Shown piece after piece: positions 41,276 through 49,651 of a DNA stretch of 64,000 bases. The DNA is taken from positions 5,208,001 to 5,272,000 of the forward strand of contig NZ_CP070499.1 of assembly GCF_016925615.1 (NCBI RefSeq), read 5' to 3'. Made by a program: the position numbers and the translations under genes. Origin of the DNA: Natronosporangium hydrolyticum (GTDB lineage Bacteria > Actinomycetota > Actinomycetes > Mycobacteriales > Micromonosporaceae). Under the pieces are notes generated by a model. That model searched no databases. It saw only the letters and a program-made list of their open reading frames with translations, and was not told the origin of the DNA. How positions within the stretch are numbered: the first letter of the stretch is position 1; every line of letters begins with the position of its first letter.

Positions 41276-42262
41276 ATGGAGTACAAAAACCTAGGCCGCA
41301 CCGGACTTTCGGTCAGTCGGCTCTGCCTCGGCACGATGAACTTCGGCCCGCAGACCAGTGAACCCGACAGCTTCGCGATCATGGATCGGGCGCTGGAGCA
41401 CGGCATCAACTTCTTCGACACCGCCAACGTATACGGCTGGAAGGTCGGCGAAGGGGTCACCGAACAGATCATCGGACGCTGGTTCGCCCAGGGCGGCGGC
41501 CGGCGCGACAAAGTAGTGCTCGCCACCAAGGCATTCGGCAAAATGAGCGACTGGCCCAACGACCAGGGCCTGTCGGCGCGGCATCTGATCAAGGCCTGCG
41601 ACGAGTCCCTCCAACGGCTCCAGACCGACTGGATCGACCTGTTCCAGATGCACCACGTGGAGCGGAGCACCCCGTGGGAGGAGATCTGGCAGGCGATGGA
41701 GGTGCTCACCAACCAGGGCAAGGTCCGCTACGTCGGCTCGTCGAACTTCGCCGGCTGGCACCTGGTGCAGGCGCAGGAGGCGGCGAAGTCGCGCCACTTC
41801 CTGGGCCTCGTCTCCGAACAGTGCATCTACAACCTGCTCACCCGGCATGTGGAGCTCGAGGTGTTGCCGGCGGCGCAGCGGTACGGCATCGGGATCATCC
41901 CGTGGTCGCCGCTGCACGGCGGGGCGCTGGCCGGGGCGATCCGCAAGCTCGCCGAGGGGCGGGCGGCCCGGGCCGGCTCCGGCCGGGCGGAAGAGGCGCT
42001 GACCGCGCATCGGCCGGCGATCGAGGCGTACGAGAAGCTGTCCGCCGACCTCGGCCACGACCCGGCGGACGTGGGGGTCGCGTGGTTGCTGGCGCAGCCG
42101 GCGGTGACGGCGCCGATCATCGGGCCCCGCACGGTCGAGCAGCTGGACAATTCGCTGCGGGCGCTGACGGTGCCGTTCGATGCCGAGGTGAGCAGCCGGT
42201 TGGACGAGCTGTTCCCGCCGGTCGGCAAGGGCGGCCCGGGGCCCGAAGCCTGGGCCTGGTGA
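41276..42262 (+). CDS. Aldo/keto reductase
   Basis: This 328-residue TIM-barrel NADPH oxidoreductase has the tetrad residues in FFDTANVYGWKVGEG (Asp, Tyr), VLATKAFGKM (Lys) and FQMHHVERSTPWEE (His). Its VKXB/YghZ-like sequence LGRTGLSVSRLCLGTMNFG is typical of bacterial AKR11/AKR14 relatives. Substrate unknown. Its stop is followed within 20 bp by the palindromic repeat copy 2 and a partial copy. Confidence 0.93.
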   Translation: MEYKNLGRTGLSVSRLCLGTMNFGPQTSEPDSFAIMDRALEHGINFFDTANVYGWKVGEGVTEQIIGRWFAQGGGRRDKVVLATKAFGKMSDWPNDQGLSARHLIKACDESLQRLQTDWIDLFQMHHVERSTPWEEIWQAMEVLTNQGKVRYVGSSNFAGWHLVQAQEAAKSRHFLGLVSEQCIYNLLTRHVELEVLPAAQRYGIGIIPWSPLHGGALAGAIRKLAEGRAARAGSGRAEEALTAHRPAIEAYEKLSADLGHDPADVGVAWLLAQPAVTAPIIGPRTVEQLDNSLRALTVPFDAEVSSRLDELFPPVGKGGPGPEAWAW

Positions 42263-42275
42263 ACCCGCCCCCTCC

Positions 42276-42366
42276 CGGCCGATCATGAGCCGCCCCGCCC
42301 TCCCGGCCGATCATGAGCTGGTTTGCCGACCCGCCGGGCGTGTCGGTTTACTAGCTCATGATCGGC
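42276..42366. repeat. 61-bp palindromic repeat, copy 2, with a preceding half copy
   Basis: The full element (42306-42366) starts GCCGATCATGAGCTGGTTTG and ends AGCTCATGATCGGC. It matches copy 4 at 54 of 61 positions by eye count. A half copy, GGCCGATCATGAGC, precedes it (42277-42290). It lies between convergent genes and supplies the TAG stop (42351-42353 on the minus strand) of thpR. Confidence 0.8.
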
Positions 42367-42962
42367 GCGGAGGGGGCGGGCGGGAGCGGAATCCGCACCA
42401 GCGGGTCATACACCGGTTTCGGGCCGAGGTGGCTGCGCACCAGCATCACCGAAGCCACCGGCCACTCCGGACCGGTGTACTCGGCGAGCGCGGACAGGTC
42501 CGCGTCGAGGTCGGCCACGGGCAGCCGGTCGCCCGGCCGGGCGATCGTCAGGTGCGGCCGGAACGGTTTGCGGTCGTCGATGGCGAGTTCTGCCTCCCAC
42601 AGCGCGCGCTGGACCTCGGTGGCTACATCCCTGAGCCCCGCCCGGTCGCCATCTAGTCCCACCCACAGCACGGTGAAGCGGCGGCGACCGAACCGGCCGC
42701 CGCCGGCCAGCCGCAACCGGGGTACCGGTTCGCTGCGGGCACGCCATCGGGCGACGCCGGTGTCGAGCGCGGCCGCGGCCGCCGGTACGCCGGAGTCTGG
42801 CACCTCACCGAGGAACGCCAGGGTGACGTGCCAGGACGGTCGGGCGGTGAGCCCGACCCGGGAGCCGGCGGCGGTGGCCCGGCCGAGCCGTAGCCGCTGG
42901 ACATACTCGGCCAGGTGGTCCAGGGCGGTGGCCGGGGGATAGATCGCCACGAAGAGCCTCAC
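42351..42962 (-). CDS. thpR: RNA 2',3'-cyclic phosphodiesterase (2'-5' RNA ligase family)
   Basis: This 203-residue 2H phosphoesterase has two catalytic HxT motifs: SWHVTLAFLGEVPD and FRPHLTIARPGDR. It opens 2',3'-cyclic phosphates on RNA. It begins MRLFVAIYPPATALDHL as in ThpR. The last residues (APIMS) and stop lie within the palindromic repeat at 42306-42366, so the C-terminus is repeat-derived. Confidence 0.93.
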   Translation of the reverse strand: MRLFVAIYPPATALDHLAEYVQRLRLGRATAAGSRVGLTARPSWHVTLAFLGEVPDSGVPAAAAALDTGVARWRARSEPVPRLRLAGGGRFGRRRFTVLWVGLDGDRAGLRDVATEVQRALWEAELAIDDRKPFRPHLTIARPGDRLPVADLDADLSALAEYTGPEWPVASVMLVRSHLGPKPVYDPLVRIPLPPAPSAPIMS

Positions 42963-42987
42963 CGCCCCAGTCTGCCCGCTCCCCTCT

Positions 42988-43048
42988 GCCGATCATGGGG
43001 TTAGGGACCGGAAACCCCGCTGTTCATGTACCTAAGTTCATGATCGGC
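42988..43048. repeat. 61-bp palindromic repeat, copy 3
   Basis: The element begins GCCGATCATGGGGTTAGG and ends TTCATGATCGGC. Its outer arms match copies 2 and 4; its middle matches copy 1. It lies between thpR and the MFS gene and supplies the MFS stop TGA (43038-43040, minus strand). Confidence 0.75.
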
Positions 43049-44351
43049 CGATTGGGGGGGTGGGGGCGGCGGGAGAGCGGGGGGCTACGTACACCGCCGG
43101 CAACGGGCGGAACCGCATCCGCAGCTGCTCCCCGTGCCGGCGCAGCTGCCACGCCAACCCCGCCACACCCGCCAGCAGCGACGCGACCCCGCCGAGCCAG
43201 ATCGCCGACTCCGGGCCGAACCGCTCCGACCACCAGCCGACCCCGAGCGCGCCCAACGGCGTCGTACCGAGGAAGACCAGGATGTACAACCCCATCACCC
43301 GGCCCCGCAACGAGGCGTCGCAGCCCATCTGCACCCGCTGGTTCGCCGCCTGGGCGAAGAAGATCGCGAAGAATCCGGTCGGCAGCAGCAGCGTCAGCAC
43401 CAACCAGTACGGCGAGGAGAAGCCGACCAGGATCGAAAAGACCCCGAATCCGACCGCCGAACCGGTCACCACGTACGCCGAGGGGCGTGTCCGGCGCCAG
43501 GTGCCGCCCAGCGCACCCGCCAGCGAACCGGCGGCCAGGGCCGCCGCGAGCAGGCCGAACGAGGCTGCCCCGGTCTCGTACACCACCTTGGACAGTACTG
43601 GCAACGTGACCTGGAAATTGAAGCCGGCGGCGCCGACCACCGCCACCAACGCGATCGGCAGGACCAGGTCGCTGCGGGCGCGGACGTAGCGGATGCTGTC
43701 GGCGATCCCACTACTGGGGCGCTTGCCCTTGCCCGGCAGTTGCTCCCGGAGTAGCTCCTGCGGCCGGATCCGGAGCAGGCTGATCACCGGGGAGATCGCG
43801 GCGCTGGTGGCGATGAGGAACGCCGGGCCGAGGCCGAACAGCGCGATCGCGCCGCCCGCCGCCGCCGGGCCGACGATTCGGGCCGAGTTGAACACCGCCG
43901 AGTTGAGCGCGAGCGCGTTCGGCAACAGCGTGTTGCCGACCAGTTCGGAGACGAACGCCTGGCGTACCGGGTTCTCGATGGCGTTGGCGGTGCCGAGCAG
44001 CGCGGCCAGCACGAACACGTGCCACAGCTGCACCAGGCCGGTGACTACCAGCAGCGCCATGGCGATCGCCAGTACGGCGAACGAGGCGTTGGCGATGAGT
44101 AGCAGCTTGCGCTTGTCGTACCGGTCGGCGAGGACCCCGCCGAAGAGAGTCAGCAACAGGATCGGCGTGAACTGCAGCGCCACCGTGATCCCCACTGCGG
44201 TGGCGGAGTTGTCCGACAGCTGCAGGACCAGCCAGTCCTGGGCGACGAACATCATCCAGACCCCGATGAGCTTCACCAGCTGGCCGGTGGCGAACAGCCG
44301 GTAGTTGCGGACAGTCAGGGACTGAAAGGTTTTGTGCAGCCGCGATCGCAA
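43038..44351 (-). CDS. MFS transporter (DHA3-like)
   Basis: This protein has about 437 residues and twelve helices. MFS signatures include FGGVLADRYDKRKLLLIANA and DSIRYVRARSDLVL. TTG 44351 is chosen because GAGGAGG lies 8 nt upstream; upstream in-frame residues look non-coding. It is 83 nt downstream of a MarR gene on the same strand, so drug or metabolite efflux under MarR control is likely. The final residues (PPIGRS) and stop fall in the palindromic repeat copy 3. Confidence 0.88.
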   Translation of the reverse strand: MRSRLHKTFQSLTVRNYRLFATGQLVKLIGVWMMFVAQDWLVLQLSDNSATAVGITVALQFTPILLLTLFGGVLADRYDKRKLLLIANASFAVLAIAMALLVVTGLVQLWHVFVLAALLGTANAIENPVRQAFVSELVGNTLLPNALALNSAVFNSARIVGPAAAGGAIALFGLGPAFLIATSAAISPVISLLRIRPQELLREQLPGKGKRPSSGIADSIRYVRARSDLVLPIALVAVVGAAGFNFQVTLPVLSKVVYETGAASFGLLAAALAAGSLAGALGGTWRRTRPSAYVVTGSAVGFGVFSILVGFSSPYWLVLTLLLPTGFFAIFFAQAANQRVQMGCDASLRGRVMGLYILVFLGTTPLGALGVGWWSERFGPESAIWLGGVASLLAGVAGLAWQLRRHGEQLRMRFRPLPAVYVAPRSPAAPTPPIGRS

Positions 44352-44434
44352 GCGGGTACGCCTCCTCGGGTCGAACCTTGGTCCATAGCGGACGGAACGG
44401 ACCGACCCGGCGTGGTGAGCCCCCTGGGGTGGGC

Positions 44435-44884
44435 TCAGGCCTCCGCAACCCGACGCAAGATCTCCGCGGCTCGCCGCAGCGCCTCGCGTTCGTCGATCGT
44501 CAGCTCGGCGATCCGGCGGGCGAGCCACTCGTCGCGCGCCCGTTCGAACTGGGCCAGCATCTCCCGCCCCGCCTGGGTAGCGGACAGGATGACCTGCCTA
44601 CCGTCGGTCGGGTGCGGGGTGCGTTGCACCAGCCCGCGCTGCTCCAGCTTGGCCACGATCTTGGTCATGGTCGGGGGCCGGACCCGCTCGGCATCGGCCA
44701 GCTCCCGCGGGGCCATCGCCCCGGCGAGCTCGAGGCTGAGTAGCGCGGAGAGCTGGGTCGCGGTCAGATCGCCGACCGGTCGGGTTTGCCGGACCCGCCG
44801 GTTGAGCCTGGTGAGAGCGTCGCGCAGCATCCCGGCCAGCTGCACCGAAGGCACCTGCTTCGCCATCACCATCCGCTCCGTCAC
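44435..44884 (-). CDS. MarR-family transcriptional regulator
   Basis: This 149-residue winged helix has the recognition region AMAPRELADAERVRPPTMTK and wing RTPHPTDGRQVILSAT. It is conserved beside an MFS gene, DUF2530 and SepH in actinobacteria (Rv0880-like). Starts at 44884, 44872 and 44866 are all ATG or near it. An imperfect palindrome overlaps its probable promoter at 44890-44902, suggesting autoregulation with the MFS gene downstream. Confidence 0.9.
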   Translation of the reverse strand: MTERMVMAKQVPSVQLAGMLRDALTRLNRRVRQTRPVGDLTATQLSALLSLELAGAMAPRELADAERVRPPTMTKIVAKLEQRGLVQRTPHPTDGRQVILSATQAGREMLAQFERARDEWLARRIAELTIDEREALRRAAEILRRVAEA

Positions 44885-44889
44885 GATAC

Positions 44890-44902
44890 TTAGCTTAACT
44901 AA
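44890..44902. promoter_or_regulatory. Candidate MarR operator
   Basis: TTAGCTTAACTAA has inverted TTAG/CTAA arms and lies just upstream of the MarR start in an AT-rich patch where a -10 element would lie. It fits a MarR-family site by position and style. Confidence 0.4.
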
Positions 44903-45040
44903 TAAGCCGGGCTAACGACCAGCTACTATGACCGCGGTCACCCGTGTGGGTCGTAGCGTACCTACACCTGTCCAGGCCGGACACCGCCGCTACCAGTGTC
45001 GGCCCGGCTACCCTGGCGAGCGGACCAGTATCGTTGAGCG

Positions 45041-45277
45041 GTGGCAACCACGCCCCAGCACCAGCGCTCCGGCGACCCGACCGTCGCCCGACCTCCGATC
45101 ACCGCCCTAGACCCGCCGCTGACGCCGTACGCCCTGGCCGGCACCGCGCTCTGGGCGGTGGTGGGGTTGGTTTCGCTGGCCGCCGCCGCACCCTCGGCCT
45201 GGGTGTGGACCTGCCTCGCCGGGGCGTTGATCGGAGTCGGGCTCACCATCGTCGGCCGGCTCCGGGAGCGTCGCTAG
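45041..45277 (+). CDS. DUF2530 small membrane protein
   Basis: This 78-residue, GTG-started protein has two predicted helices (YALAGTALWAVVGLVSLAAA and WVWTCLAGALIGVGLTIVG) and a basic tail RLRERR. The GTALWAV and WTCLAG patterns fit DUF2530, found in the conserved SepH/MarR neighbourhood of actinobacteria. Its stop overlaps the convergent DUF3027 stop by four bases. Function unknown. Confidence 0.85.
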   Translation: MATTPQHQRSGDPTVARPPITALDPPLTPYALAGTALWAVVGLVSLAAAAPSAWVWTCLAGALIGVGLTIVGRLRERR

Positions 45278-46095
45278 CCGCTGCGCCCCGGCGTCTCGAC
45301 CAGCTCCACCTCGGTGTCGTCGTAGACGGTCGGCAACTCCTCGATCGGTTGCTCCGGCGCGAGCAGCACCTCAGAGTGGGCCCCGCAGCCGTGGTCGGCG
45401 CTGACGGCGGTGCCGTCATCGGGCGCGTACAGGTTGCCGCAGACCCCGAAGAGCTGCCGCAGCCGACCGGCCAGCGGCAGCCAGAAGCCGCACGAGACGC
45501 AGCGGGCGTCCCGGGGCGCCGACGTCGAGATCGGCGCGTCCGGGCCATGATCACCCTCATACCACCGCGCGGCGGTCTCCAACCGCCCCTCCCGGGACAT
45601 CACCCGCCGTCGACCCAGCCCGATCTCCCACACCACGTCCTCGACCGCCGGATCATCGGAGAGGAGGTAACCCGGCGCCAGCCGATCGTCCTCCGACGGG
45701 GTCGGCAACAGGTCACCCACCCCCAGGTCACCCGGCTTGAGCCGCTCATCCCACGGCAGCCACTCGGGTGGGCGCAACGCCTCCGGCCCCGGCAGCAACA
45801 CCGTCTCGCAGACCGTCACCTTGCGGCTGCGGGGCACCCGGGTCACCTTGACCGCCCAGCGCCAGCCCTGGTATCCCGGCAACCCACAATCGAAGAGATG
45901 GGTGACTACCCGGTCCGCCTCGGCAAGCGTGCCCAGATGGTCGCCGACGTACTGCGGCTCCACCTCGGTGACCGATTCGCGAGCGACCTCGACCGCCTCG
46001 GCGCAGACCGCGTCCAGCCGCGGGCTCCGGGCACGGCGGCCGACCGTACGCGCGCCGGCCTCGGCGGTGCTGCTCAGGGACGGTGTGGTGGGCAT
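45274..46095 (-). CDS. DUF3027 protein
   Basis: This 273-residue cytoplasmic protein shows the DUF3027 pattern: GWRWAVKVTRVPRSRKVTV, LLPGPEALRPPEWLPWDERL and PGDLGVGDLLPTPSEDDRL. Near the end there are Cys pairs (ARCVSCGFWLPLAG and FGVCGN) that suggest a zinc site. Function is unknown, but the gene is widely kept in actinobacteria beside cold-shock and MFS genes. ATG 46095 is chosen over an upstream in-frame start. Confidence 0.85.
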   Translation of the reverse strand: MPTTPSLSSTAEAGARTVGRRARSPRLDAVCAEAVEVARESVTEVEPQYVGDHLGTLAEADRVVTHLFDCGLPGYQGWRWAVKVTRVPRSRKVTVCETVLLPGPEALRPPEWLPWDERLKPGDLGVGDLLPTPSEDDRLAPGYLLSDDPAVEDVVWEIGLGRRRVMSREGRLETAARWYEGDHGPDAPISTSAPRDARCVSCGFWLPLAGRLRQLFGVCGNLYAPDDGTAVSADHGCGAHSEVLLAPEQPIEELPTVYDDTEVELVETPGRSG

Positions 46096-46193
46096 GCCGG
46101 CATTGTCCCATGGCTGCCGTCGGCGGGTCACGCGCGGGAACGGTCGCCGGTCGAATCTCGCACTACCCGACGAGAATGCGCAAGGATAGGGAA

Positions 46194-47825
46194 ATGCCGG
46201 TTACCGAGACCGTCGGGCGTGCGGCGACCGCCGCAGGTCGCGGAGTCCGCGCCACCACCCGACCCGTGGTCGCGGGTGGCCGCTGGACCCGGCGGCAGAC
46301 CGGCCGTTTCCGGACCGCCATGGCCGGTGGCGAGCGCGGCATGGCCCGGCTGTTCGACCTGCACGCCGCCTCGATCGCCGGCGACACACTGATCGCCGTA
46401 GGCCTCGCCGGCACCATCTTCTTCGCCGTACCGCTCGGCGAAGCGCGCACCAACGTAGCGCTCTACCTGCTGGTCACGATGGTGCCGTTCGCACTGTTGG
46501 CGCCGCTCATCGGCCCGTTGATCGACCATTTCCGGCACGGCCGCCGGTACGCCCTGGCCGCCACCATGCTCGGTCGGGCGGTGCTGGCCTGGCTGATCGC
46601 CGACTACCTCGACCAGTGGGCGCTCTACCCGGCCGCCTTCGGGGTGCTGGTGCTCTCCCGCGGGTACGGGGTGGCGCGGGCGGCCACCGTCCCCCGACTG
46701 CTGCCCGACCGGCTGGGCCTGTCGCAGGCCAACGCCCGCGGCAGCGTGTACGGGACGATCGCGGGCGCGGTGGTGACCCCGCTCGGGCTGGCGGCGTTCT
46801 GGATCGGGCCGCAGTGGCCGCTCCGGGTAGCTTCGGTGCTGTTCCTGATCGGGATGGTGATCGCGCTGCGACTACCGGACCGCGCCGACTCCGACCCCCC
46901 GGAGGAGCCGCCCCGGTTGCTGAAGATGCTGTGGGTCCCGGGCCGCGGCCTCGGCTACCGGATCTTCAACAGCCGGCTGGTTGTCGCGACGCTGATCGGC
47001 AGTAGCATCCACCGCGCCCTCTACGGGTTCCTGCTCATCTTCCTCGCCTTCGCGATCCGGGCCGACCAGCTACCGACCACGATCGCCGGGGTAGAACTCG
47101 GCCAAGGCACCGCGCTCGGCGTCGTCAGCGGGGCGCTGGTGGTCGGCACCTTCCTGGCGGTGGCGCTCGGCAGCCGGCTGCGCATCCACCATCCGGTCGC
47201 GATCCAGGCTATCGGGCTGCTGGTGGTGACGCTCACCGCGATCGCGACGGTGTTCTTCTTCGCGCTCCCCATGGTCGTTGCGCTGTGTGTGATCGCGGCG
47301 ATCTCCAGTGGCCTGGCCAAGGTGGCGATCGACTCCTCGATCCAGGAACGGCTCGACGAGGAGCACCGGACCTCGGCGTTCGCCCGTTCCGAGACGGTGC
47401 TGATGCTGGCCTTCGTCGGCGGGGCGGCGTTCGGCCTGATCCCGATGCCGGGCCAGCTCGGGCTGGCGGTGGCGGCCGGGGTGCTGGCGTTGGCGGTAGT
47501 TCGAGCGGCGATCGTCTCCGTCCAGCTACGAGCGGAGGTCCTCTCCGGCCGGCCGTCGGTGGCGCAGCCCGCTCCCTCGACCCCGGACCGCGCGGGCCAC
47601 GACCCCACTACGGTCGAACTCGCGGACCCCGACGCCGCCACCGTCGAACTCGCGGACCCCGACGCCGCCACCGTCGAACTCACGGACCCCGACCCCGCCA
47701 CCGTCGAACTCGCCGACCAGGATCACCCTTCCGGCCGGACCGACCCACGAGGCCGGACCGACCCACGAGGCCGGACCGACCCACGAGACCAGACCGACCC
47801 ACGAGACCAGGGAGTCAACCGTTGA
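46194..47825 (+). CDS. MFS transporter with repeat-rich C-terminal tail
   Basis: This 543-residue transporter has a cytoplasmic Arg/Ala-rich N-terminal segment (about 1-55), twelve helices and then a soluble tail from about residue 450. The tail contains four 10-residue repeats of VELADPDAAT (474-513) and about four 6-residue repeats of GRTDPR/DQTDPR (514-537), coded by 30-bp and 18-bp tandem repeats. AAGGATAGGG precedes ATG 46194. The core matches the conserved MFS next to DUF3027 (Rv0876c-like). Its stop overlaps the mqnB start. Substrate unknown. Confidence 0.87.
   Translation: MPVTETVGRAATAAGRGVRATTRPVVAGGRWTRRQTGRFRTAMAGGERGMARLFDLHAASIAGDTLIAVGLAGTIFFAVPLGEARTNVALYLLVTMVPFALLAPLIGPLIDHFRHGRRYALAATMLGRAVLAWLIADYLDQWALYPAAFGVLVLSRGYGVARAATVPRLLPDRLGLSQANARGSVYGTIAGAVVTPLGLAAFWIGPQWPLRVASVLFLIGMVIALRLPDRADSDPPEEPPRLLKMLWVPGRGLGYRIFNSRLVVATLIGSSIHRALYGFLLIFLAFAIRADQLPTTIAGVELGQGTALGVVSGALVVGTFLAVALGSRLRIHHPVAIQAIGLLVVTLTAIATVFFFALPMVVALCVIAAISSGLAKVAIDSSIQERLDEEHRTSAFARSETVLMLAFVGGAAFGLIPMPGQLGLAVAAGVLALAVVRAAIVSVQLRAEVLSGRPSVAQPAPSTPDRAGHDPTTVELADPDAATVELADPDAATVELTDPDPATVELADQDHPSGRTDPRGRTDPRGRTDPRDQTDPRDQGVNR
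47613..47810. repeat. In-frame tandem repeats in the MFS gene
   Basis: A 30-bp unit (starting GTCGAACTCGCGGACCCCGA) occurs four times from 47613 to 47732. An 18-bp unit (GGCCGGACCGACCCACGA) occurs four times from 47733 to 47804 plus a partial. Both lengths are multiples of three, so copy-number change keeps the frame. Confidence 0.92.
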
Positions 47826-48463
47826 ATTCGCCGATTCTGGTCGCCGCCGCCGTCGCCGCCGAGCGGGACGCGATCCGCGCCGGGCTCCCCACCGACGCCA
47901 CCTCGGTGACGGTCGAGGCGGTCGGAGTTGGCCCGGCCGCGGCCGCCGCCGGCACCGCTCGGCTGCTGGCGCTGGCCGAGGCCGCCGGACACCCGTACCG
48001 GACGGTGATCTCGGCCGGCATCGCCGGCGGGTTCGCCGGCCACGCCGGCCCCGGGGAGCTGGTGATCGCTGCCCGGAGCAGCCAGGCCGATCTGGGCGCC
48101 GAATCCCCCGAGGGTTGGTTACCGCTCGACGAGCTGGGCTGGGGCAGCGCCACCGTCGCGGCGGACCCGCAGCTCCTCGCCGAACTGTCGGACCGGCTAC
48201 CCGAGGCGGTCATCGGCGATGTCCTGACCCTCGCCACCGTCACCGGCACCGCCGCGCGTGCCGCCGCCCTCGTCGAAGCCCACCCCCGGGCCGCCGCCGA
48301 GGCGATGGAGGGCTACGGGGTCGCCTGCGCCGCCGCCACCGCCGGCGCGGCCTTCGCCGAGCTCCGCGCGATCTCCAACCTGGTGGGCCCCCGGGACCGC
48401 GGCGCCTGGCGGATCAAGGAGGCGCTCGCCGCCCTCACCACCGCGGCCAAGGCGCTCGCCTGA
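47822..48463 (+). CDS. mqnB: Futalosine hydrolase
   Basis: This 213-residue nucleosidase of the MTAN/purine-phosphorylase fold has EAVGVGPAAAAAGTARLLA, ISAGIAGGFAGHAGPGELV and AEAMEGYGVACAAA with a catalytic Glu, then RAISNLVGPRDRGAWRI. It removes a base from futalosine in the alternative menaquinone pathway. TTG 47822 overlaps the MFS stop. mqnD is 2.6 kb downstream. The opposite strand of its second half is also an open frame belonging to the XRE-GNAT gene. Confidence 0.92.
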   Translation: MNSPILVAAAVAAERDAIRAGLPTDATSVTVEAVGVGPAAAAAGTARLLALAEAAGHPYRTVISAGIAGGFAGHAGPGELVIAARSSQADLGAESPEGWLPLDELGWGSATVAADPQLLAELSDRLPEAVIGDVLTLATVTGTAARAAALVEAHPRAAAEAMEGYGVACAAATAGAAFAELRAISNLVGPRDRGAWRIKEALAALTTAAKALA

Positions 48464-49282
48464 GCCAGCAACGGCCAGCGTCAACGCCGCGGGCTGCGGG
48501 TTGACCAGGCGAAAACCACAGGAGCGGAAGAACCCGAACGGGGCTTGGAGCCCTAACCACACTCGAATGACGACGCCGTCGCCCCCGGCGCGGAGCTCAT
48601 CCCGAAGCCGGCCGACCAGCCGGCGCCCCAACCCGACGCCCCGCCAGGCCGGCGCCACCTCGACGGCGCAGAGCACGAACTCTCGCTGCCGGGAGCTCGG
48701 GTCGGTGGTCAGGTAACCGCCGAGCCAGCCGGTTATCCCGCCGCTCGGGTCGTACGCCACGTATTGCCGCACATTGTCAGGTAGCCCCACCGACGACCTG
48801 GTGAGGTGCAGCTCCGGCAGCAGCTGCTCCCCGCAGGCACGGCGACGACGCTGATCCCGGCGCTCCCGGTCGAGGTCGAAGGTGTGGTCGGGCGCCGGTC
48901 GGGGCCATCGAGGGCGGGGAATCTCATACCAGTGGGCCCACCAGGCGCCCCACCAGTCGCGGGCGGTCAGCACCGGACGCGCCTCAAGATGCGCCGGGAA
49001 GTGCCGGCCTCGACGATCCGGGACGGCTTCATAAGGGTGGGTCGGCAGCGGTTGCGGCTCTGTCGTCACCGCGAGCGCCGCCCCGGCCGCCGAAACTAGC
49101 CGCTCCACGGTCCGGAACCGAGGGTCGCTGGCTGCTCCGGACTCGATCCTGGCGATAGTGCTCGCCGGCACCCCGGCGCGGGCGGCGAGCTCACGCTGGC
49201 TCAGGTCGGCGCAGCGGCGCAGCCACCGCAGCGTCTGGCCGAGATCGAGCGGCTCCGGTTCGGATCGGCCCTGGGTCGTCAC
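48197..49282 (-). CDS. XRE helix-turn-helix fused to GNAT acetyltransferase, frame running antisense to mqnB
   Basis: This protein of about 361 residues has an N-terminal Cro/C1 HTH (about 10-70: LSQRELAARAGVPASTIARI), a linker with Trp-rich WWGAWWAHWYEIP, and a GNAT domain at about 150-270 (VEVAPAWRGVGLGRRLVGRL as acetyl-CoA motif A, then PFGFFRSCGFRLV). After GNAT about 90 Gly-rich residues are read antisense to mqnB, with no stop until 48197. The natural end is probably near 48464, so the tail may be an artefact of stop loss. GTG 49282 or TTG 49318 could start it. Confidence 0.72.
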   Translation of the reverse strand: MTTQGRSEPEPLDLGQTLRWLRRCADLSQRELAARAGVPASTIARIESGAASDPRFRTVERLVSAAGAALAVTTEPQPLPTHPYEAVPDRRGRHFPAHLEARPVLTARDWWGAWWAHWYEIPRPRWPRPAPDHTFDLDRERRDQRRRRACGEQLLPELHLTRSSVGLPDNVRQYVAYDPSGGITGWLGGYLTTDPSSRQREFVLCAVEVAPAWRGVGLGRRLVGRLRDELRAGGDGVVIRVWLGLQAPFGFFRSCGFRLVNPQPAALTLAVAGSGERLGRGGEGGERLLDPPGAAVPGAHQVGDRAELGEGRAGGGGGAGDPVALHRLGGGPGVGFDEGGGTRGGAGDGGEGQDIADDRLG

Positions 49283-49651
49283 GCACGCCAGTCTTCCCAG
49301 CTCAGCCAGGCGCGGCAAGCCTGCTCCGGCCAGCCTGTGGATAACCGCCGAGCTGTGGAAAACCCTCGCCCGGCCTATGTGGGTGGTGCCGCAGCCTTCG
49401 AGAGCTGCACCGTCTGTGCTAGCAGGGGTGGGGCGCGGGCGCCGAGCGCATCCTGGGCAGCCGCACCGGCGGTACCAGGGGCGACGTCAATGACATCGGC
49501 ATCGCGGAGCACCCGACAGCGGCCGGCGGAGCTCAAAGTCTGCTCCGTCTGCGCTAGCAGCTCTCGTAGGCTGCCGGCGGGGCATCCCTACCGCGACCAC
49601 CGAGCTTGTCCACTCGGCAACCACTACACCGGTAACCACTACAGTGGCCGG
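49283..49651. other. Promoter region with intergenic repeats
   Basis: This 369-bp divergent stretch holds two copies of a repeat (cores 49405-49425 and 49529-49570) related to 447-486, and a direct repeat AACCACTACA (49619-49628, 49634-49643). CCACTACAGTGG at 49636-49647 is palindromic, just before the next ATG. No gene is supported. Confidence 0.55.
49529..49570. repeat. Intergenic repeat related to 447-486
   Basis: It starts GAGCTC and ends GCAGCTCTCGTAGG, with CTGC-CCGT-TG-GCT between, shared with 447-486. A third, shorter copy, CTGCACCGTCTGTGCTAGCAG, is at 49405-49425. GAGCTGC and GCAGCTC arms make each partly palindromic. Confidence 0.6.
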
